This document shows positions 45,278 through 56,840 of a stretch of DNA of 64,000 nucleotides, piece by piece. How positions within the stretch are numbered: position 1 is the stretch's first letter; each line of letters starts with the position of its first letter. The translations under genes were made by a program, and so were the position numbers. The stretch is from the NCBI GenBank assembly GCA_963920525.1, contig OY986435.1:226809293-226873292 (forward strand), read 5' to 3'. Origin of the DNA: Dichetophora obliterata. Its lineage: Eukaryota; Arthropoda; Insecta; Diptera; Sciomyzidae. Below the pieces are notes generated by a model that saw nothing but the letters and a program-made list of their open reading frames with translations, did not search any database and had not been told where the DNA came from.

Positions 45278-45985
45278 TTACTCATTGTATTTTTTATTTA
45301 AAAGTGAATAACAAATTAATAACAGTAGTAAACAATTTGAAAAAGTTTGCGCGACGAAAAGCAGAAAGCTTTCGGTTTTCTTCTCATTTAGCTCCGGCCA
45401 GATCCTTCGAGATATGTTGCTGTCACCTCTGGAGGGCCAATTAGTGTTAGCATTATCTCTGGCTTTAAGGTCTATACTCCTTTTGACGACGCCTATTCGA
45501 ATGTGCACATCTTTATTAGCTCTGTTTTTACTTGCGGTTACTCCACGCCTAGCCAGTTCATCCGCTGCGTCGTTCCATTCTATATAGCTATGTCCGGGAA
45601 CCTAGCAGAGAGTGACGTTGTGGGTATTGCAGATACTGTTCAGTGCCAGTTAACAGTTTTGTACCGTTCAAGCCTTCGTCGTTTTACTATTCAGCGCTTT
45701 GATGGCCGCTTGGCTATCCACAAAAATTACTACCCTTGTGGGGGTAAGATTTTTCCTATGAATGGCCTGTGCAGCTGTTTCAATACCGTATATTTCTGCT
45801 TGAAAAACGCTACAGTAGCCGGAGAGTTTGTAGGACTCTTTGATTTGTAGCGTTTCGCAATAAACACCTGATCCAGTTCCGTTTTCCATTTTGGAACCAT
45901 CAGTATATAATTGGAGATTGCCATTGTATTCTATGGCCGTTTCTTCCCATTCTTGTCTGTTGGGGATGGATATAAGTTCGATGAT
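45278..45985 (-). pseudogene. non-LTR RNase H domain fragment
   Basis: Minus-strand order: LQLYTDGSKMENGTGSGVYC (D), CSVFQAEIYGIETAAQAIHR (E), RVVIFVDSQAAIKALNSKTT (D), then after a TAA and frame change CWVPGHSYIEWNDAADELAR (H...D) and KRSIDLKARDNANTNW. All RNase H catalytic positions can be seen, but in GH-x-x-IEWNDAADELA the usual G-N-E is W-N-D. No RT upstream, no Cys/His tail. It differs in sequence from the RNase H in the 28601 element. Likely a I/LOA/R1-group 3' fragment. Confidence 0.85.
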
Positions 45986-46559
45986 GGATATAAAACGATT
46001 TTAAATTTTTATGATAGAAACTTTTAATCAACCCTACAGTTATGCTCACAATATGAAAGAACATTGAAAAAGCTATTTTGGGTTTTAAATATTTTTTAAC
46101 AACAAATATTTTTACCAAAGTTTTTTGCGAAATAAAGAAATGCGTTAAGGTTGTTTTTTGGAAAATTATTAAAATTAGAAGGAAAACGAAAATTAATAAG
46201 ATTGAAACACGATTAGATGAACAATTAATTAAAATTAAAAAAAAGAAAAAATTAATGCAATCCTTTTGCATTACTGACTTTCAAAGTCAGAATCTTTATT
46301 TTTGATTGATTTTTTTTTAACAAAAAATAAAATAAGTACTGCAAACTTTTTGTGTGTTTCAGGTAGGAAAGCTTTTGTGGTGTCAATTTCTTGGAAATTT
46401 TAATCAACTTGCATATTTCTATAGAAAACGAAATTTTTCTAATAAAAGATATCTAAACCAAGAATGTTACTTACCACAAAGGTGCTGCAATTACAAAATC
46501 GCAATAATATAACACTTTAGGAAGTTACTAAACTCATACAGAGGAAGGTTTAAACACTG

Positions 46560-46862
46560 AAAAGGGGGCGGGGCACGTCCTATATATCCGAACTATTTGA
46601 TTTCGAATGGCTTTGGAATTATAGGTCGAACTGCTTCGGAATTCGGTATTCGAAAACAACACGTGCCGTTTCAATGATAACATCTATGGGCCTTGGACAA
46701 GGGGGCGTGTCACCTTTCATACAACCGAAATTTGCGATATCGAATAGCTTTTGAGTTTGGAAGTCGGTATTCGACCACAATTTACACGTGCCGTTTCACT
46801 GATAACATTTCATGGGTGTTGGACAAGGGGTCGCGGCATCAACGCGCCAGGTTTCAACTAGT
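46560..46862 (+). repeat. tandem units of the CGATATCGAATAG family (2 units)
   Basis: Two units with GGCTTTGGAATTATAGGTCG, CGGAATTCGGTATTCG, ACACGTGCCGTTTCAATGAT and GGACAAGGGGGCGTG, ending CAACGCGCCAGGTTTCAACTAGT. Same orientation as 51640-53155. Confidence 0.75.
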
Positions 46863-46947
46863 AAATATACATATAAAGAAAAACAAAAACCAGAGAGCAA
46901 TAAACCTTCCAGCAACAAACTTAAAAGATTTTTAAAAAACAGTCCTT

Positions 46948-47152
46948 TAATGAATAGTTTTTCACGCGGAAACGGAAAAAGTAGTTTAAATTTTTAAGAT
47001 AAAGCTCAAGAGCATTTTGCAAACTTTTAATGCGAATTTGTTGACAAACCGTTGCTAAAAAACTTTGCATTAAAAATTTCCAAAATGTTCTTGAGCTTTA
47101 TCTTAAAAATTAAAACTCCCTTTTCCGATTCCGCGAGAAAAATTATTCATGA
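46948..47152. mobile_element. 205-base hairpin MITE
   Basis: ATGAATAGTTTTTCACGCGG-AAACGGAAAAAGTAGTTTAA-ATTTTTAAGATAAAGCTCAA-GA is mirrored by TCTTGAGCTTTATCTTAAAA and onward to GCGAGAAAAATTATTCAT at the right. Arms ~70 bases with ~90% pairing, loop ~60 bases. Inserted within the 43229-47466 composite. Confidence 0.75.
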
Positions 47153-47474
47153 TAGTTCTTATCTTATTAATTTTGCCGGAGGCACGAATAGGTTTATTTC
47201 ATCATAAAATTCTTATATAAAGATTTGGTTTGCAACTACAACAGTTTGCCAACCGTTTCATTTCTCAGATTTAATATTGTTCATTATTGAAAAGGAACTT
47301 TTAAGTTTATTAAAAGTATTTCATAGAAAAAAAAAAAATCAGCAAAAAATTTTATGATGGTGCAAATAGTGGTCGATTTTAAGCCTTCGGTGGTAAAAGA
47401 GGTAGATATTAAAATTTTGAAAAAATGTGGTAGAGCTACCACAATAGTGGTAAAGTCCGTGCCCTGCTCCACAG

Positions 47475-49134
47475 CGAGAAATTTAATGTATGAATATGGC
47501 AAATGAAATTGTGTATGAAAAATATTTTACGATTTCAAACGCTTTTCAAAGAATGTAATACGTTTTATGTTATGTTTTGTTAAAATGAATAAAGAAAAGT
47601 TAGTGAAAAGACATAATGAATAGTCTTATAAAGATTTTCAGGAATTATATGATGTAGAAATGCAAAGACTTTGTAAAGAGAAAATGAAATTTCTTTTGCA
47701 TAAAGTAAAGAATTGGATTTCTGAAATTAAAGAAAACTTGGTTGAAAGCAATGCCAAAAACAAACAAAATAAATTGAAAATAACATTATGTTACTTAATT
47801 AGTTTGAAATGCTTGAATTTGAATAGTTTTTTTTGAGTGCACAATTTTATATGTTCACCAACACACGCACATTTTTATTTTTGACAGGCACTGGTAAATA
47901 CATACTGTGTTATTACTTTGAGTTGCGTCACTCTCACACTAGATGGCGTCAAATACACCATGTTCAGATTTCAACGCTGCTTAGTGCATTTTTGAAGGAA
48001 AACTTTTTTAGCAACGTTGTGATTTCAAATTCGATAAAACGGAAAAGCTACAACCAACTTTGCTGCTTTTTCGTCTGCGAGATGGACAGCAAAATAATTA
48101 TATACCATTAATATGATCCAATATTAGAAACTAATTTTAATACATAACTGAGTTTTATAAGTTTACCTAGATAGTGAATGGTATGAAAGAAATAGATTTT
48201 AAGTCATAACTTTTGATTGGAAGGAGATATTTGGTGTTATTTGTCAAGTTTGAGACTTTACTTTTTAATAAAAAATATTAGAAAACATTTTTGAAAGAAT
48301 GAATTTGGCCAAAAACTGACAAAAACAGTTGAGTAATTTAAAAATGAATGTTATGTCATATGAAAGGTAGTAGAAATGGTATTCATACTAGTTTTTATTG
48401 TTACAACAAAAGCAACTTTTGAGATTTATTATAGTGAAAGTTCAATATTTTCGGACTGTAATGAAAAAAGATAAAAAAATGTACACACTGACCTAACGGT
48501 ACAGTTCAAACTATTTTTGTAAAGTCTCTTTGTTGGACTACTGAACAAAAAACATTAAAATTAAATATTTGTAAGAACAGCGGAAATATTTGCATGGAAG
48601 GTCAAAACTTTGATTTCCAAGTCGTTTTATCGCATTTTTAAGGTTACGATGTTTTATGCAAAAGTCGTTGCACTAAAAATGTCTTGTTTTTAATGGTTTC
48701 TCTTCTACCGTGCGTAGCGGCCGCATACATACCTCCTTTTAATTTGTTTTCTGCTTGTTGTTGTATGTAAAGAATACCTTGGATGTGAAGCTTTCATTTA
48801 TTGAATAGCCTATTTCCAATATCAGCTCTAAACGTTAGAAGGTTGCTGAATCAAAATAGTTTTGCTAAACTTTAATCAATGAAATGAAATCTCTTTAAAA
48901 TGACTTCATACCTAAAACTCTCCCAAATTTGTACAAAATAGTTTAGACTTGGCGTATGAGCGATAGTAATTAATTGAATGATATAAATAATGTAACTCAT
49001 ACGCCAGGCTGAACTATATTTGAACAAATTGTTTAGGAATTCTAAGCATTCATAAGTAAAATATTTAAGCCAAGCAGACATTTTTACATGGAAACACATT
49101 TATTTTTATTTATAACTCATTTCATAACACTCCT
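47475..49134. other. gene-free stretch
   Basis: AT-rich, no element ends and no protein motif recognised on either strand. Confidence 0.4.
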
Positions 49135-49471
49135 CTCTTGGATACTCATCATCATAATATAAGCGTACGTAAATTGGTAAGTTCTAAGGACTTATATAAA
49201 TTTAGAATTTTTCAAATGCATTTATATTTAAAAGCTTAAGGCACTGATATTATATAGTAAACCTGTATAATGGATCGCAGTTTATATATAGGTAAGCTTA
49301 CTAAGAGATTCAATGCCACTGATAATGTGTAGTCAACCTGTATAACGGATCGCGGAAATCGGTGCCTCAAGCTTTTAAATATAAATGTATTTGACAAATT
49401 CTAAATTTATATAAGTGTTTAGAACTTACCAATTTACGTACGCTTATATTATGATGATGAGTAACCAAGAG
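49135..49471. mobile_element. 337-base fold-back with ~100-base arms
   Basis: CTCTTGGATACTCATCATCA then TAATATAAGCGTACGTAAAT-TGGTAAGTTCTAA... to AAAAGCTTAAGGCAC (49135-49239) is mirrored almost base for base by 49360-49471, ending ...ATTATGATGATGAGTAACCAAGAG. The loop contains a direct repeat: CACTGATATTATATAGTAAA-CCTGTATAATGGATCGC and CACTGATAATGTGTAGTCAA-CCTGTATAACGGATCGC. High arm identity implies recent insertion or ongoing conversion. Confidence 0.82.
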
Positions 49472-50160
49472 TGGGGTTCTTCTGCACCTAGAATATACCT
49501 AATATACACATATATGACAAATGTCACTTAAATTTATTTTTATCTTTTTAGTTCACGTCTTTTTTAAATAAAAACTTATTTTTAAAAATTTTTTTTTTAC
49601 TTTTTATTTATTTTTTACTTTTTAGTCTTAAGGGCTTAATACTAACATCATTTATTTTCAATACTAATGCAGATATAGCATTTTTATTGATTTGTGGGCG
49701 GTGAAAGGGGATGTGGCAACAATTTTATCATAATATTGCATTGTCACCGGACTTATATTTGTATGCTTAAAGCCTAAGCGGATACAAACAAGTTGTAGAA
49801 AAATGTCTTGCAAGTTTTGAGGTCATACATACCAGAGAACTGCACAAGCCTACTTGAAACCCTATTTCAAGTACTTGCTTAAAATACAAGTTTTAAGCTA
49901 GCTTGAGCTAGATAATTTTGAATCAAGTATAGCTTGTAATTGAATATAAATAAGCCCACGACAGCTTGCGACTTGCAAGTATGCTAGCTTACAAGCAAAC
50001 GGCACGAAGTTTCAAGTAAAGGAAAGCTTGATGCCTTCGGCAAAAAGCTTGAAAAGCTTAAAATTGAAGGCAAGTATCCAATTAAAGCAAGTATCCATAA
50101 AATTCAAAGAGCTTGTTTAGAGAGAGCTTAAGCGTAATAGGACTTTTAAGGATTCTGTGG
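49472..50160. other. spacer with AAGCTT-rich low-complexity part
   Basis: 49860-50130 is packed with CTTGAAA, AAGCTTG and CAAGTA words on both strands (for example GCTAGCTTACAAGC and CAAGCTTG), a locally self-complementary low-complexity stretch. No gene. Confidence 0.45.
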
Positions 50161-50189
50161 GCTCCATGATGGGAAGTTTTAGGGGTAAC

Positions 50190-50640
50190 TTATTTCGAAG
50201 ATGATGTCAAACTTTAAAATTTAAGATGGAGGATAGAGTTGCCATCTAGTTTTTTTTTTTATTTTTGCGAATTCTTGTAATTTTGAAATTCTGACAACGG
50301 ATTTGATTTCGAATATAATGTCACAGTTTTAAAATTTAAGATGGAGGTTAGGATTGCCACTTTCATTTTTTATTTTTACGCTGAATCCGAATCCGATGTC
50401 AAAACTTCAAAATTATAAAATTTTGAAATTATAGGGTTGCATTTAACAGTGTTAGGAAATCACTGATTTCGAATCTGAAGTCAGAATTTAAAAATTAAAG
50501 ATGGTGGATAGGGTTGCCACCTTAATTTTTTGTAGTTTTATGAATTCGGGGCTGGCAAAGGAATGGGTCGCTGAATCCGAATCCGTTGTCAGAATTTCCA
50601 AATTATAAAATTTTTAAATAGGGTTGCCACCTAATATTAT
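50190..50640 (+). repeat. ~110-130-base tandem array, four units
   Basis: TTTCGAAGATGATGTCAAAC.., TTTCGAATATAATGTCACAG.., AATCCGAATCCGATGTCAAA.., TTTCGAATCTGAAGTCAGAA.. and AATCCGAATCCGTTGTCAGA.. begin successive units, most of which end ATAGGGTTGCCACCT. Units vary by insertions and deletions. Non-coding. Confidence 0.65.
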
Positions 50641-51639
50641 GGCAATAACAACAGAAAAAAAGTTACACGAACTCCGCATAATAAATGAAACGAACAACGA
50701 AACAAACGATTGTCATTCGCTTCCGACGGCAGTGCAGTCGCATAGAGTCGAAACCAGAGTTGAAAAGTAGAAAACTTGACTTTTTCCACCAACTCATGTG
50801 GGGTAGAAAAAAAATAAAATCACGTCAGACATATGATTCGTTTTTCAGAAGCCAGTTGCGAATTGTAAGAAAAAAAAAAAATCAAGTTTCTGCATATCAA
50901 CTCAAAGCTTGATATTTTTTCAAGTAGCTTGATTTTCAATTTACTTGTTGGAGATCTCTAATACATACATACATTCATAAATACGAACGAAGCAAGTTAA
51001 ATATAAGCTCAAAAAAAGATCGACCACTGCCAATCATGCTAATATGAATATGATAGTTTTCACACGGTAATTCAACAAAAAAATTTTTTAAATTTTTTGG
51101 TCATTATTTTTTGTGAAGAATTAAAAAAAATATTTCGATGGCTTAGTATAGAAAAGGCGTAGCACGTTCGCGTTTTCAACATATTTTAGTAGATCACTCT
51201 CAAATAAACCTCCCTTAAAAAAATCAGTGCGCTATGATTGCAAATTGTAGCCCACTCCTATATATGTGTATAAAAATGGATCGTGATTTGTTCGGATACT
51301 TAAAACTTGAAAATGATTGGACCAAATTGGATACTTTCTTCTGCGGATTTGTTTGTAATTGCTACGCGAAGATTTAGGAAAAATAAAATGTTGCCACACC
51401 ACCTTTTACTTCCCATAAATCAATGAAAATGCTTTATTTAAGACAGTTTTTGTCGTATTAAACTAAAATTTGGTAATAAAGTTCGTATAAAAACTGTCGG
51501 TAAAAATACGAAAAATGGGCCTGGTACCACTACAGCTACGCATACTTTTAAGAAAAGATAAGAGACTTCAAAATTACTGGTCCGATCGAGCTCAAATTTT
51601 GGCAGTGGATTTGCTACGAGTACGAGATGTTGTAAGAAA

Positions 51640-53155
51640 TAACTGCCACACCCCTTTTACCACCCACATATATATATAAAAATTTGCGATATCAAATTGC
51701 TTTGGAATTATGGGTCGCACAACCTCGAAATTCGGTATTCAACTACAATTTATACGTGTCGTTTAACTAATGACATTTTATGGAAGTAAAAATGAAGTGG
51801 GAGTGGCACCTTGGATAGAAGCAAAACTTGCGATATCAAATAGTTTTTCAGTGTTCGACATCAATGTATACATGCAGTTTCATTGATAACATTTTATGGG
51901 CGTTGGAAAAGGGGGTAGTTTCACCTCCCATACAACCCAAATTTGTGCTATCGAAAAGCTTTGAAGTTAGAGGTTGCACAGCATCGAAATTCTGTATTCG
52001 ACCTAAATTTACACAGGCAGTTTAATTGGTAATATTTTATGGGTATTGGGCAAGGAGGAGTGGCACCTACCATACAACTCAATTTTGTGATATCGAAAAG
52101 CTGTGAGTTATAAGTCGCACAGCATTTACTGATAGCATTACTGATAGCATTTTATGGCGTTGGACAAGCGGGATTGGCACCTCACATGCAACCCAAATTT
52201 CCGATATCGAATAGATTTGTAGTTATGGGTCACACACCGTAAGAATTCAGTATCCAACCTTCTTTTATCAATGCAGTTTCATTAATAACATTTTAGGGCG
52301 AAGGAAAAGTGGAAGTGGTATCTCCTAAACAACCCAGAGTTGTGCTTTGGAATAGCTTTGGAGTTATAGGTCGTACAGCGACTTCAACGTACACATGCAG
52401 TTTCATTGATTTTTTTTGAAAATTTTTAAATGGGCGTGGCACCTCACATTTAACTTAAAATAGCGATATCAAACAGTTTTTAAGTTATAGGTCACACAGC
52501 GTATGAATTCAGTATTCGACCTTAATTTATACATGCAGCTTCATTAATGACATTTTATGGGCGTAGGACAAGGGGGAGTGGTACTTTCCACACAACCCAG
52601 ATTTGTGCTATCGAATTGCTTTGGAATTATAGGTCGTACAGCGTCGAAAATAAGTATTCGATCCAAATTTACACATTTCGGATTTCAGTATTCGATTTAC
52701 ACATTGAGTTTTATTGATTTTATTTTATTAGAGTTGGAAAAGGGGGCGAGGCACTTCCCATACAACGACAATTTTCGATATTGAATAGCTTTGGAGTTAT
52801 AGATCGCGCAGTTTTAGAATTCAGTATTCGACCTAAATGTACACTTGCAGTTTCATTGATTACTTTAGAAGGGCATTGAAAAAGGGGACGTTACACCTCC
52901 CATTCAACCTCAATTTGTGCTATCGAATAGCTTTGGAGTTATAGGTCGCATAGCGTCGCAATTTAGCATTCGGACTAAATTTACAAATGCACTTTCATTG
53001 GTAACATTTTAAGTGCATAGCACAAGGGGCATATAACTCAAATTTGTGCTATCGAGCAACTTTGGATTTAAAGGTCGTACATCATTGGAATTTAGTATTT
53101 GACCTCAATTTAGACATTGAAAGGAGCGTGGCAGTAACGCGCCGGGTTTTAGCTA
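51640..53155 (+). repeat. CGATATCGAATAG tandem array, about 11 units
   Basis: Unit marks (ATTTGTGCTATCGAATAGCT TTGGAGTTATAGGTCGCAC and variants) start near 51688, 51828, 51940, 52083, 52198, 52330, 52455, 52601, 52770, 52913 and 53044, so spacing is 110-170 bases with a usual ~140. Each full unit also has GAATTCAGTATTCGACC, TTTACACATGCAGTTTCATTG, AACATTTTATGGGCGT and GGACAAGGGG. The array ends GTAACGCGCCGGGTTTTAGCTAGT, the terminus shared with the copies at 37293 and 46862. Non-coding; it is the longest array of this family in the window. Confidence 0.8.
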
Positions 53156-53790
53156 GTTTTATATAAAAACTGCATTTAAAAAGTTTTTATATATAAAGTT
53201 TTAGAGGTTTTATTTAGCTTTTTCATTATCTTGCAAATAAGATTTTTTCCATTCATAATAAGTGTAATTAATTGTAAAGGACTTTTTATTAAAAAACCAA
53301 AACTAACGCTGCTTTAGTTCAGGCTTGAGTTTTTCTATATTTATACTATCTATTGTTTTTAGACTACACAAACATTAAACAAAAGACAAAGATCAAGGTC
53401 ACTGAGAAAATACGTCATCACCGATTTCCAAAATTTAAAAATTCAGATAACTTATACATACTTCTACTATATACCACAAAATTTCATTTTTGGTTCTTCG
53501 GAATTTTCAAAGTTAGAACTGTTTTTATGTCTCTAAAATTAATCATGTGCTCTTTTATGTACCCTTTTTCTCTGTATTTGATAATTGCATCGTTCTTCAG
53601 AAAATTTCTTCCTCTTACTCTGATCAATAAATTTGCTGAACAAATAGACCGAGTGGATCTTAAAAAAGTCTTGCTTAAAGTCAGCATAGGTTGCAACAAA
53701 AGAATTAGATCAACATGGCGTATGAGTAATGTTAATTGTTGTGAAGCATTTAAAGCGGGGTTTGTAAATATGTGGCTTGTAAAAGCTTTT

Positions 53791-54765
53791 ATGATTATTT
53801 CCAACGATTTGACAGAAATAGAAAATGAAAAAAATCAAAGCTTACCATGATCAATGGATTTGCAACCGCGAAATTGCGAAAGGTAGAGTTGTGTCATTGA
53901 CAATTTTATAAATAAGGCCGCAGTATGGAACCGCTAAGCGATAAGGAAGAACTCCACTTTTCAATGACAGAGCCAAAAGGGTAATTAAAAGACTTGCTGT
54001 TAAGGATAATTTAAGCGCAAAAGAAATAATTGGTAAAATGAACTTGAAAGACGGTGTACGTTGTGTGTAACAAAGACTGAAATGACATTTGGGACTCTCA
54101 TTCGAAAAAAATGTGGGAAACTGGCACTTTTGCAAAGGCAAAAACTGGCCAGACTTCGATTTGCAAAAAAGTACAAATTTTGGGATAAAGAATGGAAGTC
54201 GGTCATATTTTCCGATGAAAAAAATTAAATTTGGATGGACCAGATGGCTCAGACAAAATTGGCGTAGCTAAGGTGCTCCCAGAGTTAAGCGTCAGCACCG
54301 AAACTTTGGTGGAGGCTCCCTCATGGTTTGGAGAATTATGGGCTATAAAGGAACCACTCCAATTTGCTTTGTTAGCACCAAGATGGACTCGCTGTATTAT
54401 ATACAACTGTTGGATGAAGTTTTTGTGTCCTTTGGAGAAGATATTTTTACTTCAGAATATATTTTCCAACAGGAAAATGCAGCAATTAACCGCTCTAGTC
54501 CAGGGGTACACCAACTCTCGACTGACCGGCTCTTAGTCCTGAAATAAATCCTATCGAGAACTTATAGTGCATACTATCAACCAAGGCTTTATATCATGGC
54601 CGTCAATTCAAGGACCTAAAGGAGCTGAAAACGGCAATTCAAGAAGAGTGGAATAAAATTGATTTCATGCATATTAATACTTTGAAAAACTCAACGCCAA
54701 GCCATCTGGAAGAAGTTATCAAAACAATGGAGGTCATACTTCTTATTAAAATTATTTTGAATAAA
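53791..54765 (+). pseudogene. Tc1-like transposase, heavily mutated
   Basis: Start MIISNDLTEIE (ATG 53791), a frameshift near 53823, then MKKIKAYHDQWICNREIAKG (first helix-turn-helix), FNDRAKRVIKRLAVKDNLSA (second), the catalytic core VIFSDEKK-x-x-LDGPDG, GSLMVWRIMGYKGTTPICFV, FQQENAAINRS and PEINPIENL, and the tail GRQFKDLKELKTAIQEEWNK. In the second catalytic block the usual QQDNA-x-x-H is QQENAAIN, so both key residues are changed; there are many stops (TAA near 53904 and 53943) and frameshifts. No TIR pair recognised; the Harbinger element begins 25 bases after the coding remnant. Confidence 0.9.
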
Positions 54766-55139
54766 GTATTGAAAAAATTAAAAAGTTTTTGGGCTGTTTT
54801 ATTCTCTCTCAGTTAAATTCCTTAATGTGGATTAAATCTAACAGGCACTTAAAAATAACTTTTGAATTAAAATCCAAAGTTAAAATTTCGTTTTTTTCAA
54901 CCACAGTTAAATCTAACTGGCAGTTAAAAAAGTCAATTAAATTTTAATTTCTATTAAAAATTACCCAGGGAAATTTGGTTTTATTGTCAACAGAAATGAC
55001 AGTTTGTCATTGGTTTTGTTTATTCTGCGTTTTAAACTTGAAAAATTATTCTCTAATGAGAATAAAACAGTTTAAAAAAATATACTCAAAAAAAAAGTGC
55101 TTTCAATTGTCAATAAGTTAAAACATAACCAATGTTAAA

Positions 55140-55975
55140 AATGTTAAAGTGAAAAAAGCAGCTGCAGATGCATATGGCCGAAATAAAACTAATATTCATT
55201 AAAGGTGCTGTCTATTTGGAAGACAGTCTCGGAGTAAAAATATACTGATGCTTTAATGTAGCTGTGAAAGGAAAAAGGAGCTTGGGAAGGTGTTGCAGTT
55301 GATTTTAATTCACGATGCTTAAATATCGTTGTAAGTTCTACAGAAAATTTTAATTTAATATTTTGTAACCTTTAATTTTCATAAGGCACGGTCAGCAAAA
55401 GCTAAATATGTCAAAGCTAAGTTACGCAAAACATTTGCTGCGGAAAAACAAGCCGCAATGCTACAATGGTGCAATGCTACAACTAGCGCAAGCAATTCAA
55501 ATGTCCATAAGTGGTACTGCTCCAAACTGCGACGATGATAACGACAACGGTGGCTCTTCTCAAATTTTATTCGGGTATTTAGTCGGGTATGTGCTTTTGT
55601 CGAAATCGAGGCGGATTTTGAAGAACCACCGCCTGTCATCAAGACGGACATTGAGAAACCACCGCAAGTCAACCCTGCAAGACAAAGCAGTGCAAAGAAT
55701 AGTGCAGCATCAAATTGGTCCGAGTGATTATGGTCAATGCTGAAAAAGCCCGTGAGCACTGCGTTGAAACGCTAGGCTCCGCGTTTGATTATGCTCAAGA
55801 AGGAATCAAGCGAGGATCTCAAAATCAAAGGGATAAGAAGGGAAATGAAGAAGCGAGAAGAAGAACATGCTGAGCAAGTCCTTCAAAATAAGGCTGATCA
55901 TAACGCTAAGATAGAAAATTAGTCAGAAGTTAGCGCGAGAAGTCAGAGCTGCGCAAAAAAATTTTATTATTAAAA
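55140..55975 (+). pseudogene. Harbinger second ORF (Myb/SANT-like DNA-binding protein), degraded
   Basis: Pieces in order: AWEGVAVDFNSRCLNI (trihelix), a plausible 55-base intron with GTAAGT at 55331 and AG at 55384-55385, then ARSAKAKYVKAKLRKTFAAE, the acidic/proline part FVEIEADFEEPPPVIKTDIE-KPPQVNPARQSSAK, and a C-terminal coiled-coil remnant KKREEEHAEQVLQNKADHNA plus SEVSARSQ. Several frame changes separate the blocks. In Harbinger elements this partner delivers the nuclease to the TIRs and nucleus. Confidence 0.75.
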
Positions 55976-56039
55976 AATAGAAAAATAGATTCCTGACTAT
56001 GAATCAAAGTTAGAATAAAACATTGTTTGTAATTTTATA

Positions 56040-56840
56040 AATAAATGCTGTTTTATTTTCCATTAAAATTAAGCTAGGATTAATTTACAAGTGTCTGGAA
56101 GTATCTAAGAAAAAATTGTCACGGGCATTATTTGTTGCTTTCCGTTCAGTTGTGCTTAAATGTGGCAATTCAGTCATCGATAATATATTATCAAAATTCT
56201 CTATATTTGTGGGCGGTGTTAATTTTACTCTTAAACCAAGAGCTAAAAACGGAAAACGATTACACCAAACGTGCGCTCGATTACATTGCGTTTTCGAATA
56301 TGACTTTCGTTGTAAAGTTGATTTTCATTAAATTCGCAATGATGTAATGAAGTGGCCAAATAATGCGTATTACGACTCATTATCAGAATGAAATTGCCAA
56401 AGTCACACTGCTCCAACTGCATTATTAAATTCAAATTATTGAAAATAGTTTGGTCATGCGACGCTCCAGGCCAACGTGCAACGATGCTTGTAACTTTCAT
56501 ATCAGCTCAAAAAACTAAACTTAAAATATGCTCACGCTGGCGAAATCAGCTATAGCAACTTGCATGGAACCTAGCGCGTAAAATCGCAAAGCAATCAGCA
56601 ATTGAGCGATGGGACGTATATATCACGGTTTAGCAAAACAAGGATTAAACTAATAAAATAAAGTTCAATGAAGACATATTCCTAAGGTAAAAATGTACCC
56701 TTTTTTGGATAAAACGAAAACGAAAGATGAATTCTTTGTTAACCCACTTGTTCAAATCAATGCGCTCATGCATTTTGTAATGTCTTCGCTCTACTAATAA
56801 CATCCTATCTTTTTCATCCGGATTCAACACTGAAAGTATC
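56040..56840 (-). pseudogene. Harbinger DDE nuclease (HARBI1-like), degraded
   Basis: Minus-strand N-terminus: ERRHYKMHERIDLNKWVNKE then FIFRFRFIQKRVHFYLRN (56830-56660). After ~150 bases without recognisable coding comes KVTSIVARWPGASHDQTIFN (56500-56440), SHIRKRNVIERTFGV (about 56280), and the tail FLALGLRVKL... down to FFLDTSRHL near 56080. The D of SHD-x-x-IF and E of VERTFG fit the DDE triad; the segment that should hold the first aspartate is replaced by unrelated sequence (56505-56645), so the enzyme is dead. Confidence 0.85.

Larger units (their letters stand above)
43229..47466. mobile_element. 4.2-kb hAT-ended composite with perfect 8-bp target duplication
   Basis: CTCCACAG occurs at 43221-43228 and 47467-47474. 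The ends read CAGTGCACGGACTT and, from the right, CAGGGCACGGACTT, followed on both sides by related GTGGTAGA words. This is hAT-type structure. No transposase of its own remains. Inside, from left to right: the 1.2-kb repeat copy 2 with its own nested hAT, a non-LTR RNase H remnant, CGATATCGAATAG tandem units and a 0.2-kb hairpin. Confidence 0.82.

Noticed and set aside
53353..53850. 165-codon open frame on the plus strand
   Set aside because: Only its last ~20 codons (MIISNDLTEIE) match anything, the start of the Tc1 transposase. The preceding hydrophobic part has no motif I recognise and a comparable antisense frame exists.
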